Source of the DNA: an uncultured Bacteroidales bacterium
GTDB taxonomy: Bacteria > Bacteroidota > Bacteroidia > Bacteroidales > FEN-979
NCBI GenBank assembly: GCA_903877385.1
Contig: CAIRDP010000015.1
Span: 1 to 64,000, forward strand
Reading direction: 5' to 3'
DNA length: 64,000 bases
Shown here: in pieces, positions 38,477 to 47,358 of the stretch
Position numbering within the stretch: the first letter of the stretch is position 1
Layout: each line of letters begins with the position of its first letter
Program-made: the position numbers and the translations under genes
The notes under the pieces: model-generated
What the model saw: the letters and a program-made list of their open reading frames with translations, nothing else
The model's database searches: none
Told to the model about the DNA's origin: nothing

Positions 38477-39196
38477 CTAACCTGCGTTCCTTATCACACC
38501 CTCTTCGAACACGGGGATAACCCGGGTGGTATCAGGTTCGAAGCTGTATGGGATCACATCGTCAAGATCCAGTTTTTTCAGGCGGTGGCGGTGAGCAGCT
38601 TTCTCGAGGTACCCGAACAGGTCTGGCCTGGCGGTATCCCAAAGGGCCATAGAAGCGTGTACGCTGTCGCAGCAGGTGGTGAAACCGGGATGCGCCAGGA
38701 GTTTCTCGCTCAAGGCCCCTGCAAAGAGGGAATCTTCAAGGCAGAATTTGTTTTTCCAGCCCGAACATAAAATCAGGATATTTTTGTTTTGACGAACCAG
38801 CCATTCCGTCAAAGCCGAAATATTAACGAAAGCCCCCATGACGATCTTATCGGCCTGTTTTGCAATATCGATGGCTTTGGTCCCATTGGTGGTGCAGTAA
38901 ACCAGAGTCTTCCCGGCTATGGCTTCGCGGGTGAAATTAAACGCTGAATTACCGAAATCGGCCCAGTCCAGCTTTTTGCCGTCCTGTTCGCTGGCAACCA
39001 GGTATCCCTTTTCTTTAAGCTCCCTGGCCTGCTCCAGGCCGGCAACCGGGATGATCTCCTTCACCCCGTTCTGAAAGGCTGCGCAAATGCTTGTTGTAGC
39101 CCTTAGTATATCGGCAAGCACAACGATATAATCGCCCTTTGTCGTAATATCAGCAAAGAGCTTAGGAGTAAAACACACTTCTATCGTTCTGTCCAT
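38477..39196 (-). CDS. comB: 2-phosphosulfolactate phosphatase family protein (ComB-like)
   Basis: 239 residues, the full family length. Conserved stretches are VLADILRATTSICAAFQNG, the GNSAFNF loop, VYCTTNGTKAI and ILCSGWKNKFCLEDSLFAGAL, which carry the family's metal- and substrate-binding residues. In methanogens ComB removes phosphate from 2-phosphosulfolactate on the way to coenzyme M. Bacteroidota have no coenzyme M, so a role in sulfolactate or another sulfonate pathway is inferred. No other pathway gene is in the window. It lies after the LRR operon across a 42-base gap that holds a dispersed repeat. Confidence 0.9.
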   Translation of the reverse strand: MDRTIEVCFTPKLFADITTKGDYIVVLADILRATTSICAAFQNGVKEIIPVAGLEQARELKEKGYLVASEQDGKKLDWADFGNSAFNFTREAIAGKTLVYCTTNGTKAIDIAKQADKIVMGAFVNISALTEWLVRQNKNILILCSGWKNKFCLEDSLFAGALSEKLLAHPGFTTCCDSVHASMALWDTARPDLFGYLEKAAHRHRLKKLDLDDVIPYSFEPDTTRVIPVFEEGVIRNAG

Positions 39197-39210
39197 GGTT
39201 CATTTCTTGT

Positions 39211-39234
39211 ATCCCGCATCGGCGCGAAGCGCCA
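39211..39234. repeat. Dispersed 24-bp repeat, copy B
   Basis: Matches copy A (24112-24135, opposite strand) at 23 of 24 positions. It lies between comB and the LRR gene and contains a small inverted repeat, GGCGC/GCGCC. Confidence 0.75.
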
Positions 39235-39238
39235 TCAT

Positions 39239-41854
39239 CTAATAAAACACCACCTCGCATTTCGGATGTGTCAGCTTGAACTTCTCAACTTTCTTCGCCG
39301 AGATCTTGGTGTTGAAGATCTTCAGGTTCTCAAGCCCGCGTATGTTTTCAAGCTCATCCAGGCTGCTTACTTTGGTGTTGTATAATTCCAGCACCTTCAG
39401 CCCGGTGAGGTTGACCAGGTATTTCAGTTTCTTTACGGGGGTACCGCTGAATTTAAGGCTTTCGAGCTGCCTCATATTCTGTATGGGCATCAGCTCCTCC
39501 ACCTGGCTGTTGCTGAAGTCCAGGTCCCTGAGCTTAGGCAGTTCCGCTACAGGCGTGAGGTCGGTGATGGGGTTCTTTTCGCAATGCAGGCTCTCCAGGG
39601 TCAGGATATTCCTCAGGGGTTCCAGGCTGTTCACCGTGGTTCCTGTAAACGAAAGGTCTTTCAGCCTGGTAAGCTTCTGAACAGGAGTAAGATCGCTGAT
39701 CGAGAAGTTTTCGGCAATGCTGAGTTCGTCAAGGTTGGCAATCTGCTGAAGCTGCAGCCTGTCGGGCTGGCCTTTGAGTTCCCCGGCGGCAATAAACACA
39801 TCCTGCCAGGCTTTGCCCAGGCCTTTCCACCAGTTATTGTTCTCGAAAGTCTGAAAAATGACCAGGCAGCCGGGATCCTTATCGGTAAGTTTATTGGCTT
39901 CCTTCAGAACAACCTGGCTGTTGTCGGCATACATGAACGCAAGGTCCTTCATGCCGTATAGGGGGCTGAGGTCGGCAACCTGGGTGTTTTCAATGCTGAT
40001 GACCTTAAGCTTAGGCAGGCCGCTCAAGGGCAGCAGGCTGCTTACCGAAGTATTATTGAGATACAGGGTCTGGAGATTAGTGAGGTTTTTAAGCGGACCT
40101 ATGTCGCTCACCCCGGTACTGGAAGCATATAAAACCCTGAGCAGCGACAGCATGGATGCGGGTTCCAGGCTTTTGATGTTCATCCTGCCCGCTATGTTCA
40201 GGCTGTCGACAAGTATCAGCTTGTGCAATTGTTCTTTTGAAGGCGGATTGCTGAGTTCGGTAAAATGGCTGAGCAGGCTCTGCCAATCGGGATTCATTCC
40301 GTTCCACCATTTTGCCAGTTCGGCCGATTCGAATACCAGGAAAGCATGAGGGTGGCTTAACATGAAGCTTATAGCCTCCTGCTTGGGCAGGCTGGTATAA
40401 TCGCAGGATATCCTTTGCAATAGCGCCATGTTATCAAGGGCTTTCAGGCTTGAGATTCCTGTGCTGTCGGCCTGCAGTATCCTAAGCCCTGTAATGTTCT
40501 TCAGGGGCTCAAGGGAAGTGACCCTGGTGGATGAGATATTGAGTAATTCAATCTTTACCAGGCCGGCAATGGGCGAGAGGTCGCTCACCGGGGTATACGA
40601 AAGCCTGAGGTCATCTATGGAATCCAGGGCGCTGATCGGGGCAAGCGAAGAGATCTTTGTGTTGCTCAGGTCAAGGTCCTGGAGGGATGGAAAATTCACC
40701 AGCAGTCCCAGGTCGGGGATCCCCGTGCCTTTGATGTTCAGGGCCGTGATATGGGTGCAGTAATGCAGGGGCTCGAGGCTGCTTACAGCAGTGTTGGAGA
40801 TGTTCAGTATCCTGAGGTTATTAAGGTTCCTCAGGGGCATGAGGTCGCTTACCGGGGTGCCCTTAAGGCTGACTTCCTGCAGGGCGCTCATTTTGCTCAG
40901 GGGGCTGAGGTCCGAGATCATCACCTCACCCGAAAGGTCTATCTTTTTCGAGCTTATGATCTTTGTAAGGCCGTTATAGAAGGCCCCCTGGTCAATAAGG
41001 GTTTTCTGCCCGCCTATCATGGCGGCAGTATCGTTGTATGAACTTACCTGGGCAAGCCTGAGGTCCACTCCAAGTTGTATATCCTTTCCCAGTTTCTGCT
41101 GCCAGCCCTGCGACAGGCTGTTCCACCAGTTGCGCATATCGTCCTTCTCATTGAGCTTGGTGGTATATATGCTTACGATCTTAAGCTGCGCCTTGCTTTC
41201 GTCGTAATTGATCTCGATATACCTTACCTGGTTGTTGTTTACGCTTACATCGTTGAGGTTGGTCCCGCTGATGTTGCGGTTGCAGGTGACCTTGAAGAAG
41301 GAATTCCCCAGCTCATTGGTCATCACGCTGATGTCCTGCAGGTTATAAGTAAACCTGGCCTGTTTGAAAAAGAAGTCCACATCGGTGAGGTAACTCTGTA
41401 CGTCCTTGTACATTGGCACCTGGTGGGAGTCGAGGTCGTCTTCGATCTGCACCTCGCTGTCCCAGAAAAACTTCAGGTAGCTTTCGTTGATGATCACCTG
41501 CTTGTCCTGGACGGTGTTCTTTTTATCGGCCAGGAAATTAAGGGTGCTTTCAAAGAATTTCACAAGGCCTGTGCCCTGTGCCCTGAGCGCGGAATCCTGT
41601 CCTGCGGGAAGTGCGCCGGCTTTGGGGGCGTTTTTGTCGGTTGATTTTCCCGAGCCCTTGCCCTGCTGGGTTTTACTGCCCGATGTTTTCGTGGTTGTTT
41701 TACTTCCCTTGGCCTGTGACGAACTGCTCTTGCTTCCCTGTTTAGCCTGTGTGCTGCTTGTCTTTTTGGTCTGGGCCGGGGCCTGGGTGCTCACAAATCC
41801 GCCGAAGGCCAGGATTAAAATAATGACCGCTATGGTGTGGAACCTTGTTCTCAT
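39239..41854 (-). CDS. Internalin-like LRR protein with three WW-headed repeat blocks
   Basis: 871 residues. Signal peptide 1-28, then a Lys/Ser/Thr/Gly-rich linker (about 29-80) and an NTF2-like region (about 90-230, with DVQSYLTDVDFFFKQARFTY). Twenty-two-residue LRRs of the internalin type follow (for example LQDLDLSNTKISSLAPISAL), arranged in three blocks. Each block is preceded by a WW-x-L-x3-WQ-type motif: RNWWNSLSQGWQQKL, AKWWNGMNPDWQSLL and NNWWKGLGKAWQDVF. There is no sorting domain or lipobox, so it is periplasmic or secreted by another route. It is the last and largest gene of a tight four-gene operon. The LRRs should bind a protein partner, perhaps one made by the operon. Confidence 0.88.
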   Translation of the reverse strand: MRTRFHTIAVIILILAFGGFVSTQAPAQTKKTSSTQAKQGSKSSSSQAKGSKTTTKTSGSKTQQGKGSGKSTDKNAPKAGALPAGQDSALRAQGTGLVKFFESTLNFLADKKNTVQDKQVIINESYLKFFWDSEVQIEDDLDSHQVPMYKDVQSYLTDVDFFFKQARFTYNLQDISVMTNELGNSFFKVTCNRNISGTNLNDVSVNNNQVRYIEINYDESKAQLKIVSIYTTKLNEKDDMRNWWNSLSQGWQQKLGKDIQLGVDLRLAQVSSYNDTAAMIGGQKTLIDQGAFYNGLTKIISSKKIDLSGEVMISDLSPLSKMSALQEVSLKGTPVSDLMPLRNLNNLRILNISNTAVSSLEPLHYCTHITALNIKGTGIPDLGLLVNFPSLQDLDLSNTKISSLAPISALDSIDDLRLSYTPVSDLSPIAGLVKIELLNISSTRVTSLEPLKNITGLRILQADSTGISSLKALDNMALLQRISCDYTSLPKQEAISFMLSHPHAFLVFESAELAKWWNGMNPDWQSLLSHFTELSNPPSKEQLHKLILVDSLNIAGRMNIKSLEPASMLSLLRVLYASSTGVSDIGPLKNLTNLQTLYLNNTSVSSLLPLSGLPKLKVISIENTQVADLSPLYGMKDLAFMYADNSQVVLKEANKLTDKDPGCLVIFQTFENNNWWKGLGKAWQDVFIAAGELKGQPDRLQLQQIANLDELSIAENFSISDLTPVQKLTRLKDLSFTGTTVNSLEPLRNILTLESLHCEKNPITDLTPVAELPKLRDLDFSNSQVEELMPIQNMRQLESLKFSGTPVKKLKYLVNLTGLKVLELYNTKVSSLDELENIRGLENLKIFNTKISAKKVEKFKLTHPKCEVVFY

Positions 41855-41858
41855 TTAG

Positions 41859-42692
41859 CTAATTGCTATGTGTATAATGCTTGAGTAATTCTTTTTTGTC
41901 GCCAGGCGAGAGGCGGACGAGGTTTGAGATGAGCCAGCCGCTGTTGTAGCTGTTACGGTTGAAGAAGGATATCTCAAAATACCAGTTCGGGACCTGGAAA
42001 ACATGGAATTTCTCGTTATTGACCGATACAAATTTAAGGTTTCCTTCCTTGAGTTCCGAAATGAACAGTGCCAGGTAATCGGGCACGTAATCGCGGGCGA
42101 GGTAGTAATCTATGTTTTTGGGATCGTCAAGTGCCTTGTGGATGTTCATGAAATCGACCTCATGGCTCATGGGATGCAAAAAGAACTTGAGGTTGGTTGT
42201 ATCGCCAAGATGAGAGAAATATGAATTGAATTTGTCGCAATAGGCGTTTGAAAGCACCCATTTGTAGCCCCCGTTCTGCTGTTCTATCCTCAGGTAAAGT
42301 ATGATGTTGATGGTTTGCTTTTTCCAGGTGAAGGTGGTGGTGATTTCGCAGAACCAGTCCCTTGCATGGAAATCAAGAAAAACCGGGGATTTTTTGTTCA
42401 GGACATCTTCGATGAACACTGTTTTCTGGTCCTCGTTAACCAGGGGGCTTTCCTTGTCGAAGAGCATATTGAGGTACCTGCGCCTGGCTTTGGGGTCGCG
42501 GTAAGCGTTCTGGCCTGCATAAAGCCGGCTGCCGCTTACGTCTTCCTCACCGTTGAAACGGCGGAAGAACTGGTTCACCTGCTTGGTCTGGGCATAGAAT
42601 ACGTTTTCATCGCCTCCAATGCCGCCAAGGCTGTTTTGCGCCCCGGAAACCAGGGGCGCAAACAACAAAAGAATTAAAGCTAACTTTCGCAG
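41859..42692 (-). CDS. Hypothetical exported protein, probable CTG start
   Basis: About 277 residues. The only start that gives a complete signal peptide is a CTG at 42692, reading (M)RKLALILLLFAPLVSGAQN, four bases after the preceding stop. An in-frame TTG at 42668 would cut the signal to a few residues. The mature protein has a mixed alpha/beta look, with aromatic-rich stretches (DWFCEITTTFTWKKQTINII and NWYFEISFFNRNSY). I do not recognise the family, though its strand pattern resembles its operon neighbours. It lies in the operon 44105-39239 with gaps of 4 to 5 bases on both sides. Confidence 0.75.
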   Translation of the reverse strand: MRKLALILLLFAPLVSGAQNSLGGIGGDENVFYAQTKQVNQFFRRFNGEEDVSGSRLYAGQNAYRDPKARRRYLNMLFDKESPLVNEDQKTVFIEDVLNKKSPVFLDFHARDWFCEITTTFTWKKQTINIILYLRIEQQNGGYKWVLSNAYCDKFNSYFSHLGDTTNLKFFLHPMSHEVDFMNIHKALDDPKNIDYYLARDYVPDYLALFISELKEGNLKFVSVNNEKFHVFQVPNWYFEISFFNRNSYNSGWLISNLVRLSPGDKKELLKHYTHSN

Positions 42693-42696
42693 AGTT

Positions 42697-43290
42697 TTAC
42701 TTTTTGGAAGTTTCTTTTACCCTGATATCGCCTAACATGACATCCCAGAAGCCGATAAGGCGGCCGCCGATCTGGGTTTCCTTGCGTTTCACATAGATAG
42801 TGATATCTTTCTTGGTCGTGTCTTCGTATACAAGGCCTTTTTCCTTGTCGTAGCCCTGGAATTTCTGGTATACCGTGATCACACCAACAAAAGTGCCGTC
42901 GGGCTGGCGTTCGAGATCGCTTACGTATTGAATTTTATACCAGTCGATTACGACCTTGGAATAATTCAACTGCATCAGGCGGTCAAAATATTCGCGAATC
43001 TTGTAGTTGTTCACCTGGTCGGGGCGGTTGATCGAGCTTACGCCGATCTCGGCTCCGTCCATGAACAGTTCGCAGGCGCGTTCGATCACCCTCTGGGCAT
43101 CGCTCCAGGGCGTGGTCTTGTCGCCTATTATGCTGATATACTTCGAGAGGTCTCGCACTTTCTCCAGCGCAAGACTGTCGATGGCATGCTTGCGGTCGGG
43201 AGTGATCTCAACCTGGGGTACCGTGGTCTGGGCGAGCAAACCTGTTGAAAACAGGGTCGCAAATATCGTTAATGCTAATAGCTTCTTCAT
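42697..43290 (-). CDS. Hypothetical exported NTF2-like protein
   Basis: 197 residues. Signal peptide 1-20 (MKKLLALTIFATLFSTGLLA). The mature part has a helix, then long strands typical of an NTF2-like (SnoaL-like) cone: VIERACELFMDGAEIGVSS, FVGVITVYQKFQGYDKEKG and KKDITIYVKRKETQIGG. No catalytic residues can be named. A similar fold is suspected in the LRR protein of the same operon. It begins five bases after the upstream lipoprotein gene. Confidence 0.78.
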   Translation of the reverse strand: MKKLLALTIFATLFSTGLLAQTTVPQVEITPDRKHAIDSLALEKVRDLSKYISIIGDKTTPWSDAQRVIERACELFMDGAEIGVSSINRPDQVNNYKIREYFDRLMQLNYSKVVIDWYKIQYVSDLERQPDGTFVGVITVYQKFQGYDKEKGLVYEDTTKKDITIYVKRKETQIGGRLIGFWDVMLGDIRVKETSKK

Positions 43291-43295
43291 GTTTC

Positions 43296-44105
43296 TTACT
43301 TTTTGATCAGGTCAAGTTCTTTGATTTTTCCGCTGGCATCCTGCTGGATTGCATCCACACTGTTCAGGCTCTTCTTCTGGTCTTTGCAGAAGTTGAGATA
43401 ATGCTGTATAGTGGTGGGTTTGTCGTAATCGACGGTGCTTCCCTGGCGGTAAATGATGATGAGCACGGGGGCATCGGGATCGGTGAAATACTGCAGGGTG
43501 TTCTTGATGATGTTGTCGGTTTCTGTTAAATTACCGGCTTTTGCCGCATCGGCAATGCCCTGGAAAGCGTTCTCGATCTGGGTCTTGATGGGCAGCGAAG
43601 GCTTGTTTTTCATGCCGTCAATCTTAGCCTGGACCTTGACTATAAGGTCGCTGATCTCGTTGTCGCCAAGGTTCTGGGACTTGATGGCGTTGAGCTCATT
43701 CTGCAGCTCGATTGCCGACTTCCCGTCCTTGTTCAGCAGCATGTCGAGCAGCTGCGCCCTCGCCGCATCAACTTTCTGCTGGTGCAGTTTGTCCTTTTCG
43801 GCATACGCTTTCTTGATAGCCTGCTGGGCCTGGATGACCATATCGTTGACCGTTGGGTCGTTGAGTTTTTTATTGATGATTTCGTTTACCAGTTTTTCCT
43901 GGTCCGGCAGCGAAAGCGTAGACGTTCCGCTGATGATAGGCTGCAGCTGCTGCTTTGCAAGCGCGATGGCGGCCTTGCGGTCTTTTTTGCTCATCTTGCC
44001 CGTTGATTTGCAGCTCTCGGTACCGAGACCCATGGCGATTACCAGGGCAATCATCACTATGGATGTCCACCCTATGCTTTTTACCTTACTCATTGCTTTT
44101 ATCAT
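43296..44105 (-). CDS. Hypothetical helical lipoprotein, first gene of the LRR operon
   Basis: 269 residues. The N-terminus has a hydrophobic signal and the lipobox TESC before KSTGK, so it is probably lipid-anchored; starts at 44105 or 44093 are both possible. The body (about 45-200) is almost all charged amphipathic helix (KKDRKAAIALAKQQLQPII and AYAEKDKLHQQKVDAARAQL) and likely forms coiled coils. The last 60 residues contain a short beta strand set (APVLIIIYRQGSTVDYDKP). Function is unknown. It could anchor or scaffold the other exported products of the operon. Confidence 0.78.
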   Translation of the reverse strand: MIKAMSKVKSIGWTSIVMIALVIAMGLGTESCKSTGKMSKKDRKAAIALAKQQLQPIISGTSTLSLPDQEKLVNEIINKKLNDPTVNDMVIQAQQAIKKAYAEKDKLHQQKVDAARAQLLDMLLNKDGKSAIELQNELNAIKSQNLGDNEISDLIVKVQAKIDGMKNKPSLPIKTQIENAFQGIADAAKAGNLTETDNIIKNTLQYFTDPDAPVLIIIYRQGSTVDYDKPTTIQHYLNFCKDQKKSLNSVDAIQQDASGKIKELDLIKK

Positions 44106-44121
44106 ATGTATTTACTTTTTA

Positions 44122-44181
44122 GATGCAGGATGGAGGATGCAGGATTTCACTTATCCTGTATCCTGTATCTTGCATCCCGAT
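44122..44181. repeat. Dispersed ATCC-rich repeat with inverted arms
   Basis: Direct copies of GATGCAGGAT on one side face ATCCTGTATCC/CATCCCGA on the other. The segment 44135-44163 forms an imperfect hairpin (GGATGCAGGAT with ATCCTGTATCC). It belongs to the CATCCCGCATC repeat family and lies between gcvT and the LRR operon. Confidence 0.7.
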
Positions 44182-44211
44182 TATAACGTTCCTTAAACCC
44201 ACTTAGTATAT

Positions 44212-45300
44212 CTACCCTTTATAGAAAGGGAACTTCACCACATGTGCCTTCAGCACTTTGTCGCGCACTTTAATATAAATAACCGAACCTTCCTTCGAGA
44301 GTGCGGCAGGGACGTAACCCATGCCTACGGGTATTTTAACCGATGGCCCCATGGTTCCCGATGTGACCTCCCCTATTTTGTTCCCGGCTGCATCGGTGAT
44401 GTCGTAACCGTGACGGGGGATTCCCTTGTCGTCCATCACAAAACCCACGAGGCGTTGTTTCACGCCCCCCGTCTTTTGATTTAACAGGTAAGCCTTATCG
44501 ATGAAGTCCTTGGTGTCGGTGAATTTGGTGATCCAGCCCAGTCCTGCTTCAATAGGGGAAGTTGTATCGCAGATATCGTTGCCGTAAAGGCAATATCCCA
44601 TCTCGAGCCGGAGGGTATCGCGGGCCGCCAGGCCTATGGGTTTTATGCCGTATTCCTTTCCTGCTTCATACACTGCGTTCCAGATTTTAGGGGCATCGGC
44701 ATTGGACATATAGATCTCGCATCCGCCCGACCCCGTGTAACCTGTAGTTGCAAAGATCACATCCTTAACGCCGGCAAAAGTGAGCTTTTTAAAGGTGTAA
44801 TACTCCATGTCGGTAACCTTGGTATCGGTAAGTTTCTGCATGGCTTCCAGGGCTTTGGGGCCCTGTATGGCCAGCTGCGAAATCTCATCCGATGCATTGT
44901 AAAGATCGGCTCCCATTTTATTGTTTTTGGTACACCAGGCCCAGTCTTTATCAATATTGGCGGCGTTCACCACCAGGAGGTAAGTCAGGTTGTCGACCTT
45001 GTACACCAGGAGGTCGTCAACGATACCGCCCTTTCCATTCGGGAAACAGCTGTACTGCACCTTCCCGGGAACCAGCTTGGATGCATCGTTCGAAGTTACC
45101 CATTGCACGAAATCCAGGGCTTTAGGGCCTTTCACCCAGAACTCACCCATATGCGAAACATCGAAAACTCCTACGCCCCTGCGCACGGTTTCATGTTCGG
45201 CGATAACCCCTTCGTACTGAAGCGGCATGTAATATCCTGCAAATTCCACCATCTTGGCACCCATGGCCTCATGGAACTTGGTAAAAGCTGTGTTTTTCAT
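44212..45300 (-). CDS. gcvT: Glycine cleavage system T protein (aminomethyltransferase)
   Basis: 362 residues from the ATG at 45300 ([20 protein letters not shown]), the normal family start; upstream in-frame codons are not conserved. The folate-binding core ([56 protein letters not shown]) and the C-terminal barrel ([17 protein letters not shown]) are complete. It transfers the aminomethyl carbon from H protein to tetrahydrofolate in glycine breakdown. The gcvH and gcvP genes are not in the window. A -7 element lies at 45333-45340. Confidence 0.96.
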   Translation of the reverse strand: MKNTAFTKFHEAMGAKMVEFAGYYMPLQYEGVIAEHETVRRGVGVFDVSHMGEFWVKGPKALDFVQWVTSNDASKLVPGKVQYSCFPNGKGGIVDDLLVYKVDNLTYLLVVNAANIDKDWAWCTKNNKMGADLYNASDEISQLAIQGPKALEAMQKLTDTKVTDMEYYTFKKLTFAGVKDVIFATTGYTGSGGCEIYMSNADAPKIWNAVYEAGKEYGIKPIGLAARDTLRLEMGYCLYGNDICDTTSPIEAGLGWITKFTDTKDFIDKAYLLNQKTGGVKQRLVGFVMDDKGIPRHGYDITDAAGNKIGEVTSGTMGPSVKIPVGMGYVPAALSKEGSVIYIKVRDKVLKAHVVKFPFYKG

Positions 45301-45332
45301 TATAGCGATTTTTGAAATGTCGGAGGAAAAAG

Positions 45333-45340
45333 CAAATTTA
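45333..45340 (-). promoter_or_regulatory. -7 element (TAAATTTG) for gcvT
   Basis: Exact TAnnTTTG match on the minus strand, 33 bases before the ATG at 45300. It supports that start over longer ones. Confidence 0.55.
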
Positions 45341-45386
45341 GGAAAAATCCCCACCCTATCCTCTCCCTGTTCATATATTATTCCCA

Positions 45387-45419
45387 TTGTTTATAATTGA
45401 GCAGGATTATTTACTTTTG
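45387..45419 (+). promoter_or_regulatory. Promoter for the sugar-nucleotide dehydratase gene
   Basis: TTG (45387-45389) and TACTTTTG (45412-45419) are spaced 22 bases apart. The ATG follows only eight bases later, so the mRNA would be nearly leaderless. Confidence 0.5.
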
Positions 45420-45427
45420 ATGACGCT

Positions 45428-47299
45428 ATGAACATTTTATCCCTTCGAAGGAACACCCCACGGGCTGTCATCTGGTTTATCGACCTGCTGATCGTATTGG
45501 GATCCGTCATACTCGCCTACCTGCTCAGGTTCAACTTTGACATCCCGGCCAGTGAAAGCAAACCCTTTGCCGTTCTGATCCCATGGATCCTTGCAGTGAG
45601 GGGCATAAGTTTTTTAATTTCCCGCACCCATGCAGGCCTCATACGTTACACCAGCACGGCCGACGGGCTGAGGGTGATGATTACCCTGGTGATAGGCAGC
45701 GTAGTCCTCGGGCTTACCAATGTTATTACTTGGTTTACCATGCATTGGTTTATGATCCCCACCACCATCATCCTTCTTGAATTCCTCATCACGACGGTAG
45801 GCATGATACTGTTCCGGACCACGGTGAAGATCGCATGGCTTGAATTCCAGAATCCCGGCGGGCAGCGCGTTGACGTGATCATATACGGAGCAGGGGAGGA
45901 AGGGATCAACGCCAAGCATGTGATGGACCATGATGCTGCTACCCGGTATAAGGTGATCGCTTTCATCGACGAGGATAAGGGCAAGCAGTATAAAAAACTT
46001 GAAAGGGTTGATATTTTCCCTCCTTCAAAGCTGGAGCCCCTTCTGAAAGACCGGACCATAGCCCAGCTGATCCTGGCATACCACCCTGTTGACCCTGCTT
46101 ACAGGCAGGAGCTGGTGGACCTTTGCCTCAGATATAACACGAAAGTCCTGGCGGTTCCCCCGGCCATTGCCTGGGTGAACGGGAAGCTAAGCTTCTCCCA
46201 GATCAGGCAGGTGAATATCGAAGACTTGCTTGAACGGGATGTGATCGAACTCGATACCGACGACATCCGCCAGTACCTGAACAATAAAGTGGTGATGATC
46301 ACGGGTGCCGCGGGTTCCATTGGTTCGGAGATAGTGCGGCAGGTGGCAGGTTTCGTGCCCGCCCGCATGATCCTTATCGATTCGGCCGAAACCCCGCTTA
46401 ACAGCCTGGAACTTGAGTGCAAAGCCTCCATTAAAGACATTTCTATTGATTTCATCCTGGGCAATGTGTGTAATGTACTGCGGATGAGGTCGCTCTTTGA
46501 GCAATTCAAACCCCAGATTGTGTTTCATGCAGCGGCCTACAAGCATGTGCCTGTGCAGGAAGCCCATCCCGGCGAAGCCGTGTTTACCAATGTGCACGGG
46601 ACCCGGGTGATGGCCGACCTTTCGATGGAGTTCGGGGTGAAGAAATTCATTATGATCTCGACGGATAAGGCGGTGAACCCCACCAGCGTCATGGGGGCCA
46701 GCAAGCGTATAGCCGAGATCTATTGCCAATCAATGAACCGGCTGGAACGTACGTCGTTTATCACGACCCGATTCGGTAATGTGCTGGGTTCCAACGGTTC
46801 GGTAATCCCGCTTTTCAGGCAGCAGATTGAAAAGGGAGGACCTGTTACCGTGACGCATCCCGAGGTGATACGGTATTTTATGACCATTCCCGAAGCCTGC
46901 AGGCTGGTCCTTGAAGCCGGGGCCCTGGGCAAGGGAGGCGAGATCTTTATTTTCGACATGGGCAAGCCCGTTAAAATCATTGACCTGGCCAAACGCATGA
47001 TACAGCTTTCGGGCCTGGAGGCCGGGAAGGATATACAGATCGTTTTCACGGGGATGAGGCCCGGCGAAAAACTTTATGAAGAGCTGCTCAATCTTCAGGA
47101 GAACACGCTTCCCACGCATCATCCCCTGATCATGATCGCCAAGGTGCGTGAGCAGGACCCTGAACAAGTAAGGTCAGAGATTGAAGCTTTGGTGGAACTT
47201 ACCAGCCATTGCGACGATACGGAGCTTGTCCGCCGGATGAAACAGATCGTGCCGGAATATAAAAGCCAGAATTCGGTTTATGAAGCCCTGGACAAATAA
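45428..47299 (+). CDS. Membrane UDP-sugar 4,6-dehydratase/epimerase (PglF/CapD/WbpM type)
   Basis: 623 residues. Four membrane spans (about 15-125) are followed by a CoA-binding-like Rossmann domain (GAGEEGINAKHVM). An extended SDR domain comes next, with the NAD motif GAAGSIGSEIV (about 290-300), then HAAAYKHVPVQE and STDKAVNPTSVMGASKR. In the last, the usual catalytic Tyr is Met, as in other PglF-type enzymes. The enzyme makes the 4-keto-6-deoxy sugar used for surface polysaccharide or glycoprotein glycans on the cytoplasmic membrane. It stands alone, followed by miaA; no other polysaccharide genes are in the window. Confidence 0.93.
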   Translation: MNILSLRRNTPRAVIWFIDLLIVLGSVILAYLLRFNFDIPASESKPFAVLIPWILAVRGISFLISRTHAGLIRYTSTADGLRVMITLVIGSVVLGLTNVITWFTMHWFMIPTTIILLEFLITTVGMILFRTTVKIAWLEFQNPGGQRVDVIIYGAGEEGINAKHVMDHDAATRYKVIAFIDEDKGKQYKKLERVDIFPPSKLEPLLKDRTIAQLILAYHPVDPAYRQELVDLCLRYNTKVLAVPPAIAWVNGKLSFSQIRQVNIEDLLERDVIELDTDDIRQYLNNKVVMITGAAGSIGSEIVRQVAGFVPARMILIDSAETPLNSLELECKASIKDISIDFILGNVCNVLRMRSLFEQFKPQIVFHAAAYKHVPVQEAHPGEAVFTNVHGTRVMADLSMEFGVKKFIMISTDKAVNPTSVMGASKRIAEIYCQSMNRLERTSFITTRFGNVLGSNGSVIPLFRQQIEKGGPVTVTHPEVIRYFMTIPEACRLVLEAGALGKGGEIFIFDMGKPVKIIDLAKRMIQLSGLEAGKDIQIVFTGMRPGEKLYEELLNLQENTLPTHHPLIMIAKVREQDPEQVRSEIEALVELTSHCDDTELVRRMKQIVPEYKSQNSVYEALDK

Positions 47300-47300
47300 A

Positions 47301-47358
47301 TGTACAAGGTACAATGTACCATGTACAAATAAAGGCATTTGTAATTTGTAACCTGTAC
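47301..47358. repeat. Palindromic TGTACA-rich intergenic repeat
   Basis: The stretch between the dehydratase gene and miaA is packed with near-inverted copies of TGTACA and GGTACAATGTACC. It looks like a short dispersed palindromic element; possible hairpins may end the upstream transcript. Confidence 0.5.
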
